64,000 nucleotides of DNA from Bidens hawaiensis (GCA_021521415.1 JAIQDT010002063.1:310001-374000), one strand, 5' to 3'. Shown: positions 35,364 to 47,187, counted from the stretch's first letter. The notes: generated by a model from the sequence alone, not told the origin. Translations and numbers: made by a program.

Positions 35364-36143
35364 TCAAGCATGCACTCCTTCTCGAACACAAACCGAGACA
35401 ACTCTTTGATATTTCCTTACTTCGTCTTTCCAAGCAGGAATATAAAATATCTTCTTGTCATTCAACACCTGCAAATCAGCTTGCGATAAGTTTACCAAGT
35501 GCATCGGATCGTACACTCTAAGAACCTCTTGTTCATCTTCGTCTTCCATCACTGCCTCAGCTGTCTCACAATCTACAAACCACCACTTCAGGTCTTTAAG
35601 TACATCCTTGGGCATTAGCTTCATCGGTACTTCTTTCAAACACCGGATCGGTTTATACTTCATAATCATCCAAGGCTTTCCATCAGCTCTCAAACCTCTA
35701 TTCTTGTCTTCAACAAGTTTTCCCTTTTGTGGCTTTAACAGCTCAAATTTCTTCTCTTTTATACTCTCTTTCCACACAATTTTCCCAATGACTCTAGCCA
35801 TATTATCGTCACTTCTGTTTATCAATCCCAATCTGGCTAAGTCTTTCACTTCACATTCTGGCAGTGTATTCAACGATCTTAACATCCTTCTAAAGTACTG
35901 AACACCGTCATACCTTTTAATCACGAAGAGCCTCAACTGCTCATCATATATCCAGCAAATAATTCCTTTCTTTGCTTCAGCATAGCCTTTAATGTTGTAA
36001 CTCTTCTTAAACATTGTAGGAACCGCCGGTTTCTTCGTTTTGACGAACCACTGAGCATAGCCTTCCTTCCATCTAGGCTGCTCTTCCCACTCAGACTCAT
36101 CACTTGCCATCTCTTTACTCATATCTGCTTTCTCAACATCTGG
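35364..36143 (-). pseudogene. Third ORF of the copia element, C-terminal part (after the solo LTR)
   Basis: The segment from 36143 continues the frame of the third ORF once the solo LTR and one target-duplication copy are discounted: 7 codons, then Met at 36122 and a further 252 codons to the stop at 35364. It is basic and Trp/Lys-rich, with stretches such as WEEQPRWKEGYAQWFVKTKK near its start and KDLKWWFVDCETAE later. It has no membrane segment, zinc finger or enzyme motif that I recognise. It ends only ~70 bp before the 3' LTR, in the position of the env-like gene of Sireviruses, but nothing here looks like an envelope protein. Function unknown. Whether the internal Met now serves as a start is untested. 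Confidence 0.7.
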
Positions 36144-36148
36144 AATGT
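36144..36148. other. Target-site duplication AATGT of the solo LTR (left copy)
   Basis: The matching copy is at 36563-36567. Both lie inside the third ORF. Confidence 0.95.
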
Positions 36149-36562
36149 TGTAGGTTCCCTGGACGGATCACACGAGATATCGCGGTCTACTCAGGTGCGG
36201 AATCCCTGCGTAGATCGTTACGAGTGTAGAAAGCAAATCAAACAAACACGATACGATAAATGAACACGTTATATTGATAACCGAACACGTGATACGATAT
36301 CACTATTACAGACTCGTTAACCAAAACTGCTAACAACTATCACACGATTCACTGAACTCACGAACCACTAAACAACCTAGGACTTTATATACACGACAAC
36401 TTCGCCTGATATGTTCAGGCGAAGTTGTCCATAACTTCGCTTGTTCAACAAGTTCGCCTAGGCGAACGTGTTAACAACTTCGCTTTAAACAAAAACATAA
36501 ATAACAATACAGACTCGATTACAGACACTAGACTATGAACTACTGACATTTATGCACCAACA
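36149..36562 (-). mobile_element. Solo LTR (414 bp) of a related copia subfamily, inserted in the third ORF
   Basis: It has the same termini (TGTAGGTTCC ... CACCAACA) and layout as the 412-bp LTRs but is diverged, roughly a quarter of positions by eye. It is flanked by AATGT on both sides. It retains the TATA region (about 36383-36391) and both inverted repeats. It is therefore a separate, later insertion that lost its interior by recombination. Confidence 0.9.
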
Positions 36563-38674
36563 AATGTCATGCTCAATATTTTCCTCAACTATCTCTCCCT
36601 CTTCTATCTCTGTATCAATCACAATCTCTTCACCAATCTTCTCTATCACATCACTCGGTAGTACATCATCATCACCAACCAAAACATCATCCATCTCTTC
36701 TACATCCACCACCACCACATCATCACCACCAGCTGCAGTTGTCGACTCCCCCTGAGTTGTGGAAGTTCCAAGAGCTTGATCAGTTCTTGGCAACTCACCA
36801 CCTGCATCTTTCGATGCATTGGGATCATCGTCTCTATCATTTCGTCTCTTGGTCCTCAACTCGTCGCCTTTACAGCTCGTCTCCCCCTGAGATGCCAAGA
36901 ACTCCTTGAAAGCATCTATGATTTTACCATGTTGTACCAGCAGGGACGACTGCATCTGATTCTCTGCAACTAGGCGCTGAATAGCCTGGGTCTGGATAAG
37001 ATTAATCATTGACTGCTCTGCCACGACCCGTTCAAGTGCTGCTATTCGTTCAGAGTCTGATAAGGTTGCATCGAAATCGAACCTCATATGTGATATATCT
37101 TGAGTGTACTGAGGAGGAATTTCCGATGTCACCGGGACCTCAGAAGTAGAAATAGACGTAACCGCAGGTGGTATCGTCACCGATAACCCTGCAGTGGCCA
37201 CAACAGTCGACTCGATAAATTGTGCCACGACCTCCGATGCAATAACAGTCGGAGGCGGCAACGAAATGATCTCCGGAGTCGATAGTTGGAATGAAGTGGG
37301 TGGGAGGCCAAAGGCAGATGAGGTAGCCACCACGGGAACATCCGTAGCGCTTGGCCTTGTAACCTGTAAGGTTGAGGGAACCATTGTCATACCGGATAGT
37401 GCTGGTGGAGTGAAACGTACCACCCTAGAGCTCTCACCGGCTCCCGATCCTGCACCTATCCGTTCCCTTCTTGACCTCCGGATCAACTGTTGTACCTCTT
37501 CTTCATAATCTGACTCGCTGTCATCATCCGTTCTCTTTCTCTTCCCATGAGTCCGTTCATGTGTTACCAAAATCTGTCTCGCTTCGGCCACTTCATCATC
37601 AGAATCTGAGCCAGCCACCGTTGTAGCTGCCCTAGTAACATTCACACCCGAAGCACGTTCAACCGAGACCAGTACATTCTCCTCTGGATCAACCCTTTCC
37701 ATGTCAAAAAATCCTTGACCGCCAAACGCTGCGTCAAGGTCAACATTCTCCTCCGGTGACACAACAGGAGCAGCAGGTATAGCTTGAGGTGCTCCTGCCT
37801 GTTGTGGTGCCGGGTCCCTAAACTCGTCCCCACGAGCAGGCACATACCCCTGGTTGATCAAGTACCCAAAAAGTGGAGTATGTCGAGGACGGAGCTCAGG
37901 TTTGCTCATCGCACCGGAGGATCTACATTGGGCGAAGATCCGTTTGTTCACACTCTCAACGTATCGGATCGGACGGCGCTGAGGAAGCGTTGGAGCAACA
38001 TGATTCAAGATCATTTGTAGGAATCTTGGATACATGATGAATCGCTCACGCGCCATCGCTCTTCTTTGACGATCAATCTCATAAAAGACCATCTGACTAA
38101 AGCTGAATCGCTTGTTGTATGTCAGAGCAGTCATCGCTGACTGCATGGTCGCGCCCATGCCATCAGTGCCCGCCTTTCTCCCTGACATGCATACAATCAT
38201 GACATGCATGAGAAAGCGCCACTGATCAAGTAAAAATCCTTTCTTCCTCTGCGTATCCCCCAAGGGACCAGAGTATCCCATCCTCAAAAACGCTCCATCA
38301 CGGAAAGGAGCTACAAACTCTGTTGGGTCATCCCTTGACTCATTCCCAAATCGTAAAGCCGCCCTGATTTGTTCAGAAGAGAACTGAACAATCTGATTGT
38401 TGACTGTTGCGCGCATCACCGGGGGCTCGACTCTACAGTCGTATTCCACTGTCTGCCAAAAATCCTCAATATTGGGCAAGGATATTGGCAGAGTTGTTGT
38501 AATCGCGTGGAATATCCTCGAGCGTAAAAGAAATGTGATGATTTCGCGGAAATCATCAACTCCGCTCGCCTCCGGGTCTAATGTTATGTACATGTTGTGA
38601 CCCGGGAAGAACTGTCTCTGGTGATCGCCTCCGTCATCACCGCCTGCACCACCTGCTCCAGCAACAGCAGCCAT
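36563..38674 (-). pseudogene. Third ORF of the copia element, N-terminal 704 codons
   Basis: The frame starts at 38674 (MAAVAGAGGAGG...) and runs 704 codons to the solo LTR. In the present sequence it reads nine more codons into the LTR and stops at 36533. Visible regions are a Gly/Ala-rich start, a probably folded domain (~25-260; e.g. FREIITFLLRSRIFHAIT and LLDQWRFLMHVMIVCMSGRK), a long Ser/Thr/Pro/Ala-rich disordered stretch (~280-530), a probable coiled coil (~540-610; ERIAALERVVAEQSMINL) and a very acidic tail (~660-704). The intact protein would have been about 963 residues. Similar ORFs occur in Asteraceae copia elements as far as I recall, without known function. No RT, protease, zinc knuckle or membrane segment is present. 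Confidence 0.75.
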
Positions 38675-40758
38675 AGCTGCAACAAACAGGTTAAGTTAGA
38701 TAAACGTCAAAGCGAATCACAAGTTCGCCTGTTACCATGAGCGAAGTTGTGATCAATTCAGTATAAGCGAAGTTAAAGGTGAGGCGAAGTTGGGAAGCAA
38801 CTTCGCTTCAACTTGAACTTCGTCTGATAATAGTTAAGTAAAATGGTCCAGGCGAAGTTACTGATAACTTCGCCTAATCACAACATCGCCTCATAAACTG
38901 TTTCAAAATCAATAATCAGGCGAAGTAAAACCTCAGGCGAAGTTATGGATAACTTCGCCTAAACTGTAACTTCGCCGAATTCGAATCGGCAACAGTTAGG
39001 ATTTACGAACGACGTGTAGATGATGATTTCGGAGATCGAGGACTCCGAAATACATGATTATATGAAGTTTTAGACGTTCAAGTAGTTTACTATCACGTAA
39101 AAACAAGTTTGAAATCGGGTGATAAAGGTTTCTAAAGACGAGGTCGAGAATCGAGTCGAAACGACCGATGATTAACCTCAAAAGACATTGATAATATGAT
39201 AAACAAACCCTACACACCTTGAATTTGATTTGAATCGAGGTAAGAAAAACAGATGATTGAGATCGATAAGTTCGCTAAAGTTTCGGAGTATAAGTTCGCT
39301 GAAGTTTGAAATAATGGAACTGTTTAACCTATAAACTTCTTTATATAGGGTTAAAGTTAGTACAGGCGAAGTTATCGATAACTTCGCCTATTCTAGGCGA
39401 AGTTATGAACAAGTTCGCCTGTATTTACAAAACCAACCCCTATACTTTTAACAATTTTCAATAAAGTTTCAAAAAACATCCTTTAAAGCGTTAAATGATA
39501 CGATCAAGACCAAGTAACCAGGTATAAAATCAAACAATTACAAAAGTAACAAAAATTTGAAAAATTAAAGTACACAGGATCAAATTTCAGTCTCGACAGG
39601 GACTACCATGTTTTAGAAAAGATCCGAATAGGAATCATACTAATTACGTGACTGTCACACAGATCCGTGTTCAGCTGTATTATGACATAAAGAAACAGGT
39701 TGTAAGCAGGTAATCTACTTAAAATGGTTTTCATCGTTTCTGTGATACGAGGTAGGTTCAATTAAGCTCAAAACTTAAGTGGGCAACAACTCAGAGATTA
39801 TGATGCCTCCTATCTATTCTCAAGGCGTATTTGGCTTTCCCCAAGTCACCCCGAATTGACCTTGACCCGTAGTGTCTGATTAAGTAGTAATTACTCTTCG
39901 ATCTTAGACTCTGCTTCCCGTTCACCTTCTTGTGTCTTGATTGATAATCATTATCATTATGAACTCTAGAATTATTTTTTTTTTATTTTTTTTTTAACCT
40001 AACATGTATATACACAACTTCAAGTAGAAAATAACTGCAAGTCCCGAATCTGGATCACTGCAGCGTCTTGACACGCTATCTTCACGGGAATCAGAATACT
40101 CACGGGCTCGTGTATGACTTGGTAATCGCTTTTCTGCCTATCATTCGGAAAGATATGTATGAAGACATGCACAACTCTTAAGGAGTTTCCACATAAAATC
40201 GAGTAGATTTAGTTAGTATCACTTCTACTTTTACGCACCATAAAAAGCTATCATGACATACAATGACTGTCCTAAAGTCTTTTAGGCCTAATAACTTCAC
40301 TGGTTAAGCACACAGAAACGGTATATCTATCATTTTCCAAGGTTGGATCAATTTTCTGTTAATCATAGTAAAGTAACTTCTTACGAAGTAGTAGACTTGA
40401 AAAATAATTTCATCTCCCGAAAAGAAAAAATTTTAACATCAATCGCCCCGACCAAATCAAAGTCTTCAGGTGAACGGCTATCCCGAAGATCCAATGGATC
40501 AGCTGGACCGACCACATACTAGTATGTGTCCTTCTAACTAAGTATGATCGACTAATTTTCAGCGAAAGAATGAAAACTCATCATAAACCGCCCCGGTCAC
40601 TTTCAGTCATCTGGTTAATGGCTATCCTCATATTCTACAAGTAGAAATGAGGACCAAACATATCCTGAAGACATGTCCTTCAAACTGAGGCAACCGACAT
40701 AATTCTAAGCGATAGTGACGTTTTTTTTTTTTTTTTTACACACAAACATATGACATGG
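38675..40758 (-). other. 2.1-kb spacer between copia pol and the third ORF, with GGCGAAGTT hairpins
   Basis: There are no frames of note. 38.70-38.99 and 39.26-39.42 kb contain about 19 copies of GCGAAGTT/AACTTCGC/GTTCGCC words. Several form hairpins such as AGGCGAAGTT-ATCGAT-AACTTCGCCT (near 39364, outer bases approximate). Long T-runs lie near 39967-39993 and 40721-40738. It probably serves as a leader for the third ORF. Confidence 0.6.
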
Positions 40759-43700
40759 TTACTCGGGATTGATCATCCCATTCAGCTCAACAAGGTTTTG
40801 AAATCTAGTTTTGTCAAACGCTTTCGTGAACAAGTCAGCGAAATTATCTAACGTGTCAACCTTTTCGAGCTCAATCAGTTTCTTCTCAGCACAATCCTGT
40901 ATAAAATGATGACGTATGTCAATATGTTTAGTTTTACTGTGCTTTACGGGATTGTTAGTTACTGAGATAGCAGCAGTGTTATCAATGCAAATAGGAGTAA
41001 GTGAGAAATTCATACCATAATCGCGCAACTGTTGTTGAATCCAAAGAACCTGGGAGCAGCAGTTGGATGCTGCCATGTATTCTGCTTCACAGGTTGAAAT
41101 TGCGACTGAGGTCTGCTTCTTGCATTGCCACGACACTAGTCTGCCACCAAGAAACTGACAACCACCAGTTGTAGACTTCCGACTCTGATTGCACCCTTCA
41201 TAATCAGAATCTGTGTAAGCGACTAGCTCCAAGTCTCCTTCTCTCAAGTACCACAACCCCAGCTTCGGCTTGCCTTTGAGATATCGCAGTATCCTCTTCG
41301 CACCCTTCAAATGAGATTCTTTTGGGTTTGCCTGAAAGCGTGCACAAAGACAAACAGCAAACATTATATCAGGCCTAGAAGCAGTTAAGTACATTAAAGA
41401 ACCTATTATAGCCCGATATTGGGTTGGGTCCACGTCTGCATCGTTGTCTGAATCAGCACCCAATTTGTGATTGACGCAGACTGGAGTATCATATGGAGTG
41501 TTGTCCTCCATCTTGAAGCGTTTGAGAACATCATGGACATACTTCGTCTGATGAATGAACATCCCGTCTTTCTTCTGATCAACCTGCAATCCTAAAAAGA
41601 AAGTTAGTTCACCCATAGCACTCATTTCAAATCTCTTCTTCATGACGGCCTCAAACTCCTGACACATGGCGACCTTTGATGCAGCAAAGATAATGTCGTC
41701 CACGTAGACTTGCACCAGCAGAAAGTCGCTACCCTTTCTCTTGAAGAACAATGTGCTATCAATTTTACCTCTTTCAAACTCATTCTCAAGCAAGTAATCT
41801 GATAAGGTTGAATACCTGGCACGAGGTGCCTGATGTAGTCCATAAAGCGCTTTACTTAGCTTGTACACGTGATCGGGAAAGTCAGGGTCAGGAAAACCCG
41901 GAGGTTGCTCAACATACACAACCTCATCGACTTTACCGTTTAGGAACGCGCTCTTCACATCCAACTGAAAGACCTTCATCTCCTTATGAGCAGCAAATGC
42001 CAAAAACAGCCGAATGGCTTCCAATCTTGCCACAGGAGCAAACACCTCATTGTAATCAATCCCCTCTTGTTGATTAAAGCCTTTAACAACCAGCCTCGCC
42101 TTGTTCCTGATAACAATCCCTTTCTCATCTCTCTTACATTTGAAGACCCATTTCGTGCCAATCGCATGCACATTTCTTGGTTTTGCAACCAAGTTCCATA
42201 CTTCCATTTTCTTAAACTGAGCTAACTCTTCTTGCATGGCTTCGACCCACGAGTTGTCCTTAAGAGCCATTTGATAGTTCTTTGGTTCAATCTGGCTGAT
42301 AAAGCAGGTGTACAAGCACTCGTTGATTATGCTTGATTCTTTAATGCTTGTGTAAACACAGGTGTGCTCATTCAAGCCTTTTCTTGTTTGTACACCGGAG
42401 GACAGATCACCTATCACGTTCTCCAAAGGATGATCTTTGTGAATTCTCGTAGTCGGAACCGAACTGACATTCAGATTATCTTCCAAGTTCGAAGATAGCT
42501 CATCAATGGGTGATTGATGTTGAGAGTGAAACGGATTGATGAATTCCTCTTCAGTAGAGGCAGCAGGGGTATTGACAGCATTTGATGAGGAAGGCTGACA
42601 TTCATCATACTGTGGTCGTTGCACCAAAGTGTCTTCCTCATCGCATATCATCTTCGTAGCAATTCTTTCCTCAACTTCTGCAAAATCGAGATAAGGTATG
42701 TTAAAAGATTTAAAAAGTATATCATAGTCAAAAACCCCAGCGGGTCCCGAGCTTGGTTTTGGTGATTTGTAACTTGTGATATCAGTTTTACACACCACCT
42801 CAACCTTGCTGTTCGATGTATTAAAGACCCGTCTGTTGGGAGTTCCAACAACGTATCCGACTAAGATTCCTTCGTCGGCTACTTCACCAAATTTAGAATT
42901 GGTCTTTAATATCGAACATGGGGACCCGAATGGTTCAAGACCACTCAAGTTTGGCTTTCTCCCATGCATAAGTTCATAACAGGTTTTATTTAAACTTTTA
43001 ACAGTTAACACTCTATTAAGGATATAACAGGCTGTTGCAACAGCTTCAGCCCAGAACACCACGGGAAGTTTCGAATCAGCCAGCATGGTTCTGGCTCCTT
43101 CAATTAAGGTTCTGTTCTTCCTCTCAGCCACTCCATTTTGTTGCGGTGTATACGGTGCGCTGTATTGGTGTTCTATTCCCTTCTGTAAGCAGAAGATCTC
43201 CATCTCATAGTTCTTGAACTCAGTTCCATTGTCACTCCTGATGAATTTAACCCGTTTCCCAATGATATTCTCAACCTTGGTAATCAAATTCTTTACCATC
43301 TGCACTGTTTCATCCTTTGACTTCAGGAAATATACCCAGGAATATCGAGAGAAATCATCAGTGATCACCAAGCAATACGATGTTCCTCCTAGACTTCTTA
43401 CATTCACGGGACCGAAGAGATCCATGTGAAGTAATTCTAGGGTACTGACAATTGAATTGACCTTCTTGGTGTGATGGGATTTCTTGTGTTGCTTTCCCTT
43501 TTTGCATGATAAACATTTGTCTTCAAAGTTGAAATTCTTCAAGGGAACACCCAGCACAAGCCCATTTTTGACAAGGTAGTTCATTTTCCGAAGATGAATG
43601 TGCCCCATTCTCCTATGCCACAACTCGGACTCCGATTCAGTTGCTTTTGATAGAAGACACGATTCTTCTGTGGCCATCCCAGTCGATCTCATATCCATGA

Positions 43701-44082
43701 TATACGTATTCTTCACTCTTGGAGCCTTCATAACAATCCAATCCTCTGGTATCTTAAAACCAGGATACAACACAATCGCTTCATTCTTTGTAAAATGTAC
43801 GGTGTAGTCTTTGTCACAAATCTGCGAAACACTCAGCAGATTGTGCTTCAGTTCTTCAACAAAATTTACTTTCTCCAAAGTCATCTTTCCATTCGACACC
43901 GTCCCTATTCCTGTAATTCTTCCACCGCTCTCTCCTGCGAAACTCACTCTCCCTCCTTGAACAGGTTTCAAGTCGTGTAACAATTTCTTGTTACCCGTCA
44001 TGTGCCGGGAACAGCCGCTATCCACAACCCATTGATTGTTGGCAGCCCTGTTCAACTGTTCCTGCACGATTAAAGAAGATGA
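40759..44082 (-). CDS. Copia pol polyprotein: protease, integrase, reverse transcriptase, RNase H
   Basis: An uninterrupted frame of ~1107 codons after the gag stop (44083-44085), in the same frame as gag. Residues counted from the GTG at 44067: protease active site DSG (16-18, in [13 protein letters not shown]); integrase zinc finger H151/H156, C185/C188; integrase core D216, D279 (RSDNGTEF), E315 ([10 protein letters not shown]); reverse transcriptase ~600-850 with YVDD at 788-791; RNase H with D953 (AYTDSD) and E995 region, ending in the [13 protein letters not shown] motif. It converts element RNA to DNA and inserts it into chromosomes. All catalytic residues I can check are present. One likely deviation is QAPRARY instead of QAPRAWY. 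With gag it looks potentially functional. Confidence 0.9.
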   Translation of the reverse strand, partial: SSSLIVQEQLNRAANNQWVVDSGCSRHMTGNKKLLHDLKPVQGGRVSFAGESGGRITGIGTVSNGKMTLEKVNFVEELKHNLLSVSQICDKDYTVHFTKNEAIVLYPGFKIPEDWIVMKAPRVKNTYIMDMRSTGMATEESCLLSKATESESELWHRRMGHIHLRKMNYLVKNGLVLGVPLKNFNFEDKCLSCKKGKQHKKSHHTKKVNSIVSTLELLHMDLFGPVNVRSLGGTSYCLVITDDFSRYSWVYFLKSKDETVQMVKNLITKVENIIGKRVKFIRSDNGTEFKNYEMEIFCLQKGIEHQYSAPYTPQQNGVAERKNRTLIEGARTMLADSKLPVVFWAEAVATACYILNRVLTVKSLNKTCYELMHGRKPNLSGLEPFGSPCSILKTNSKFGEVADEGILVGYVVGTPNRRVFNTSNSKVEVVCKTDITSYKSPKPSSGPAGVFDYDILFKSFNIPYLDFAEVEERIATKMICDEEDTLVQRPQYDECQPSSSNAVNTPAASTEEEFINPFHSQHQSPIDELSSNLEDNLNVSSVPTTRIHKDHPLENVIGDLSSGVQTRKGLNEHTCVYTSIKESSIINECLYTCFISQIEPKNYQMALKDNSWVEAMQEELAQFKKMEVWNLVAKPRNVHAIGTKWVFKCKRDEKGIVIRNKARLVVKGFNQQEGIDYNEVFAPVARLEAIRLFLAFAAHKEMKVFQLDVKSAFLNGKVDEVVYVEQPPGFPDPDFPDHVYKLSKALYGLHQAPRARYSTLSDYLLENEFERGKIDSTLFFKRKGSDFLLVQVYVDDIIFAASKVAMCQEFEAVMKKRFEMSAMGELTFFLGLQVDQKKDGMFIHQTKYVHDVLKRFKMEDNTPYDTPVCVNHKLGADSDNDADVDPTQYRAIIGSLMYLTASRPDIMFAVCLCARFQANPKESHLKGAKRILRYLKGKPKLGLWYLREGDLELVAYTDSDYEGCNQSRKSTTGGCQFLGGRLVSWQCKKQTSVAISTCEAEYMAASNCCSQVLWIQQQLRDYGMNFSLTPICIDNTAAISVTNNPVKHSKTKHIDIRHHFIQDCAEKKLIELEKVDTLDNFADLFTKAFDKTRFQNLVELNGMINPE

Positions 44083-46698
44083 TTAAAATCTGGGGACCCA
44101 AGACCGATTGGTCTTGGGTCGATACATTCCGTACCTTGGCTGTCCAAAGTTAGTATCATAATAATTTCTGTGAGTCCTAACAGGATACCTTCTTGTGGAT
44201 TGACTATGAGGCCATCCAAACCTTCGTGAATTAAGAGAATTATTACTTAAGGTTTGGTTGTTAGCAGTGTAAAACTGAGATCTATTTTTTTGAAAACCTG
44301 GATTAGTCCATTTTCTAAAATTTGATGGGTTTTCATTTTTACCATTGTATTGATTAGCGTTAGTTCTTTTCTCAGATTTTGAAGTCCTCACACCTCTGAA
44401 TTTCTGCTTCAGAGGGCAATCAGCAACAAGGTGTCCTATTTGATTACATCTAAAACAACTCCTGTGTTCAACTTTCTTATCAATAGTTGTCTTAGATGTT
44501 GAGGCTGTATTACTGCCCGTTTGTCTCACATATGGTGGGACATACGGGTTTAGTGGAGACTTCTTTTCAGGTGTTTTATTTTTCTCTCCACTTTTCGGTA
44601 ACACTTCCTCTTGTTTTGTCTCACACGACTCAGAGGACTTGTCTGAGTTAGATGAGACAGGACTCGGAACAGAAATCTTAACACTTGCAACAGGCTTACT
44701 AACTTCTGGTTCTTTAGTAGTAACTTGAACTGGAACTGTCTGACCATAGTCAACATCAACAGATTTCTGATTACTAGGGTCATAAGTGTAATTATGATTG
44801 AAAGGTGGTGGAACTTCATGATAACCAATTCCTCCCCTTTTTGGGGAACCTTGATCACTAACGAGGTGATCAAGTATAGCGGAGGAATTTCTGAATTGCT
44901 CCAGTTTCCTGTTAAGTTCCACCACTTTTACCTGGTGATCAGCTATCTGTTTTTCCCTTTCAGCTATTAGTTTGGTTTTCTCTTCTAGAACCTCATAGCT
45001 AAGATCAATCACTTGAATTTTTTCAGCAAGCTTTGCTTTAAGACTTTTAATATCCTTCTCACTAGCTTTAATTTTTACTTTGTAACTATTTTCTCTAGCT
45101 TTAGTGAAATGATGATCTTCTTTTAAAGTTTTAAATTGCGCATCCAAACTAACAAACTGATCAGTTATAGTTGTCAGTTGTTTAGACAGATGTTCACACT
45201 TAGTACAAGGGAGTTCGGTACTTACCTCGGAGAGCTGGTCTGCTACATCTGCCATGTAAGCTTCATTTTCACCAGTTCCCTTCTTCTCACTATCTGCAGT
45301 TTCGATGTTTGCCAAATTGGCCTGTTCAAATACTTCTTCAACATGCAGATTCCAGTTGTACTCCTCATTCTGTCTGGAAATCATGGCTCTATAGTCATTA
45401 CCACTACCACTTTGCTGTGTAGATCTGTTTTGACTGCGTTCTACACGTTCATTTTTGCATTCTTTTGCAAAGTGGCCATTCTGCTGACAGTTGTAACAGC
45501 GTACCTTCGACTTATCAAACCCTGGCCTCTCTCCGACAAACTTCCTGCCAGTCTTCTTCATGAACCTCTTAACTCTTCTGACAATCATAGCCATCTGCCA
45601 CTGCAGATCCATCTCCTCCAGATCATCAGCATCGATCTGATCATAATCTTCATCCAAAATTGCAGGATCAACAATCTTACCCTGAATGTAGTTCTCATAC
45701 GAAGCAATAAAAGATGCATAGAGAGCAAATTGTTGTTCAGCAGATTTAACAATCATGGGCATCTTCGAGTAGTTGTTGTTTGACACACTTGGGGAAAAAC
45801 TACTCTTGGTCGCTTGAGGTTGAGAAGCATTTGATCCTCCAGCTACAAAGCACACATCACCGTTCATGTTGAGAGATACATGTCCTTCGTGTGTTGAGCT
45901 AGCGCCTGACTCTCCCTTAGAGTAATAAGCAGATGATTCAGTTTTCGAACTTGATCCAGAGTTAACCTTTGCACCATACATACCCGGATCTTGAACCTGA
46001 TCGGTAGGTGTCTCCTTTCGTACCATGTTCAGTTCAAACGTTCTTAGCTTGTTAACTGCTGTCTCCAGGTCATAGTCAGCAAAGTCTTTGTCTTCTCTCA
46101 TCAACACAGTATACATCTCCCATTTCGGTGGGAGAGCATCAAGAAGCTTTTCAACTATCTCATCTTCTTTGTAAGCAATTGAATAGTTGCTGAGTTCAGT
46201 CATCAGATGATAATATCTAGTGATGATATCATCAAGTGATTCATTCTTCAGACACTTGAAGACCGAGAATTGGGTTTTTAGAAGTTTAATTTTCGAGGCA
46301 CGAATTCCCACATTGCCCTCAAACCGGTTCTCAAGTGCTTCCCAAAGCTCTCTAGCAGTTTTATACTTTCGGAAGGTGTGAAGTATCTCTTGTGGAAGAG
46401 CCATTGTAATTGTTGCATGAGCTTTGCTTTCTTCCTCATACATTTTCTTCTCCTCTTCTTCCATCTCTTTGTATTTCTTGATCTGATCACGACCCTCATA
46501 CTCAGCAGTAGGTGGAATGTAACCATCTTGTATGCACACCCACATTTTGGCATCTTGATACTTGACATATTGTTCAAAACGATCTTTCCACGCTACATAA
46601 TCAGTTTTCTTAAGCATCTTAGGTGCCTTTGTAGCCGAACCCGCTTCTACTTCCATCTTTACCAGTTCGGTAATGTTTATCGAAGACATTTTTCTCAA
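44083..46698 (-). CDS. Copia Gag, 871 residues, two zinc knuckles and a coiled coil
   Basis: Start at 46698 (MRKMSSINITEL). The N-terminal half is a UBN2-type copia capsid region (TDYVAWKDRFEQYVKYQDAK, RELWEALENRF, LDDIITRYYHLMTELSNY, LLDALPPKWEM). A first CCHC zinc knuckle is C401-C404-H409-C414 (CYNCQQNGHFAKEC). A Glu/Lys-rich coiled coil spans ~500-605, and a second CCHC knuckle is C748-C751-H756-C761 (CFRCNQIGHLVADC). The tail is Asn/Arg/Tyr-rich. It forms the virus-like particle and binds element RNA. It is longer than most copia Gags. It ends in TAA (44085-44083), beyond which the same frame continues as pol; see finding. Confidence 0.88.
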   Translation of the reverse strand: MRKMSSINITELVKMEVEAGSATKAPKMLKKTDYVAWKDRFEQYVKYQDAKMWVCIQDGYIPPTAEYEGRDQIKKYKEMEEEEKKMYEEESKAHATITMALPQEILHTFRKYKTARELWEALENRFEGNVGIRASKIKLLKTQFSVFKCLKNESLDDIITRYYHLMTELSNYSIAYKEDEIVEKLLDALPPKWEMYTVLMREDKDFADYDLETAVNKLRTFELNMVRKETPTDQVQDPGMYGAKVNSGSSSKTESSAYYSKGESGASSTHEGHVSLNMNGDVCFVAGGSNASQPQATKSSFSPSVSNNNYSKMPMIVKSAEQQFALYASFIASYENYIQGKIVDPAILDEDYDQIDADDLEEMDLQWQMAMIVRRVKRFMKKTGRKFVGERPGFDKSKVRCYNCQQNGHFAKECKNERVERSQNRSTQQSGSGNDYRAMISRQNEEYNWNLHVEEVFEQANLANIETADSEKKGTGENEAYMADVADQLSEVSTELPCTKCEHLSKQLTTITDQFVSLDAQFKTLKEDHHFTKARENSYKVKIKASEKDIKSLKAKLAEKIQVIDLSYEVLEEKTKLIAEREKQIADHQVKVVELNRKLEQFRNSSAILDHLVSDQGSPKRGGIGYHEVPPPFNHNYTYDPSNQKSVDVDYGQTVPVQVTTKEPEVSKPVASVKISVPSPVSSNSDKSSESCETKQEEVLPKSGEKNKTPEKKSPLNPYVPPYVRQTGSNTASTSKTTIDKKVEHRSCFRCNQIGHLVADCPLKQKFRGVRTSKSEKRTNANQYNGKNENPSNFRKWTNPGFQKNRSQFYTANNQTLSNNSLNSRRFGWPHSQSTRRYPVRTHRNYYDTNFGQPRYGMYRPKTNRSWVPRF

Positions 46699-47187
46699 AA
46701 CTCAAAGAAATCCGAAAATAAAAAAATTTATTTTCAAACAGCACTATAGGCGAAGTTGTGGATAACTTCGCTTAAAACTTAACTTCGCGTGAATTTGTAA
46801 CTTCGCTCACTTACTTAAATTCGCCGGATTGGCGAACTTGAGAATAACTTCGCTTAAGTTGAGCGAACTTGGGAGGTAGGCGAAGTTGTGGGTAACTTCG
46901 CTTGAGGTAAGCGAACTTCAAGAGGTAGGCGAAGTTGTGGATAACTTCGCTTAACCTTATATCTTCGCCGAAACCCTACTAACAGTGACGGCAACTTCGC
47001 CTGATGAACACGAACTTTCTGCAGATTAGATTTCTGGGTTTTTCGAGGTTTGTGAAGGTGTTATGGGTTGTTTATGATTGTAGGAGGAGAGTATAGCACA
47101 AAAACTCAGAAAACTCGTCCCGCGAATAGTCGAACGGAACGATTTCTACACCCGCGTGATAATCCCGAACCACACAATCGAGCAAAT
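46699..47187 (-). other. Copia 5' leader with GGCGAAGTT hairpin array
   Basis: Between primer-binding site and gag start. 46.745-47.01 kb holds about 16 copies of GGCGAAGTT-type words. Three near-identical hairpins occur: AGGCGAAGTTGTGGATAACT followed by TCGCTT (46748, 46927, and 46877 with GGGT in the loop). No frame is encoded. The leader would be part of the genomic RNA and could carry packaging or translational signals. Confidence 0.7.

Noticed and set aside
36552..37508. Ser/Thr-rich plus-strand frames
   Set aside because: Antisense of the third copia ORF (Asp/Glu/Val codons read backwards).
35364..38674. Third copia ORF as an envelope gene
   Set aside because: Position fits, but no signal peptide, membrane segment or Cys-rich region is visible; left as unknown function.
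45136..45783. 215-codon plus-strand open frame
   Set aside because: Antisense shadow of the copia gag frame; no independent motif.
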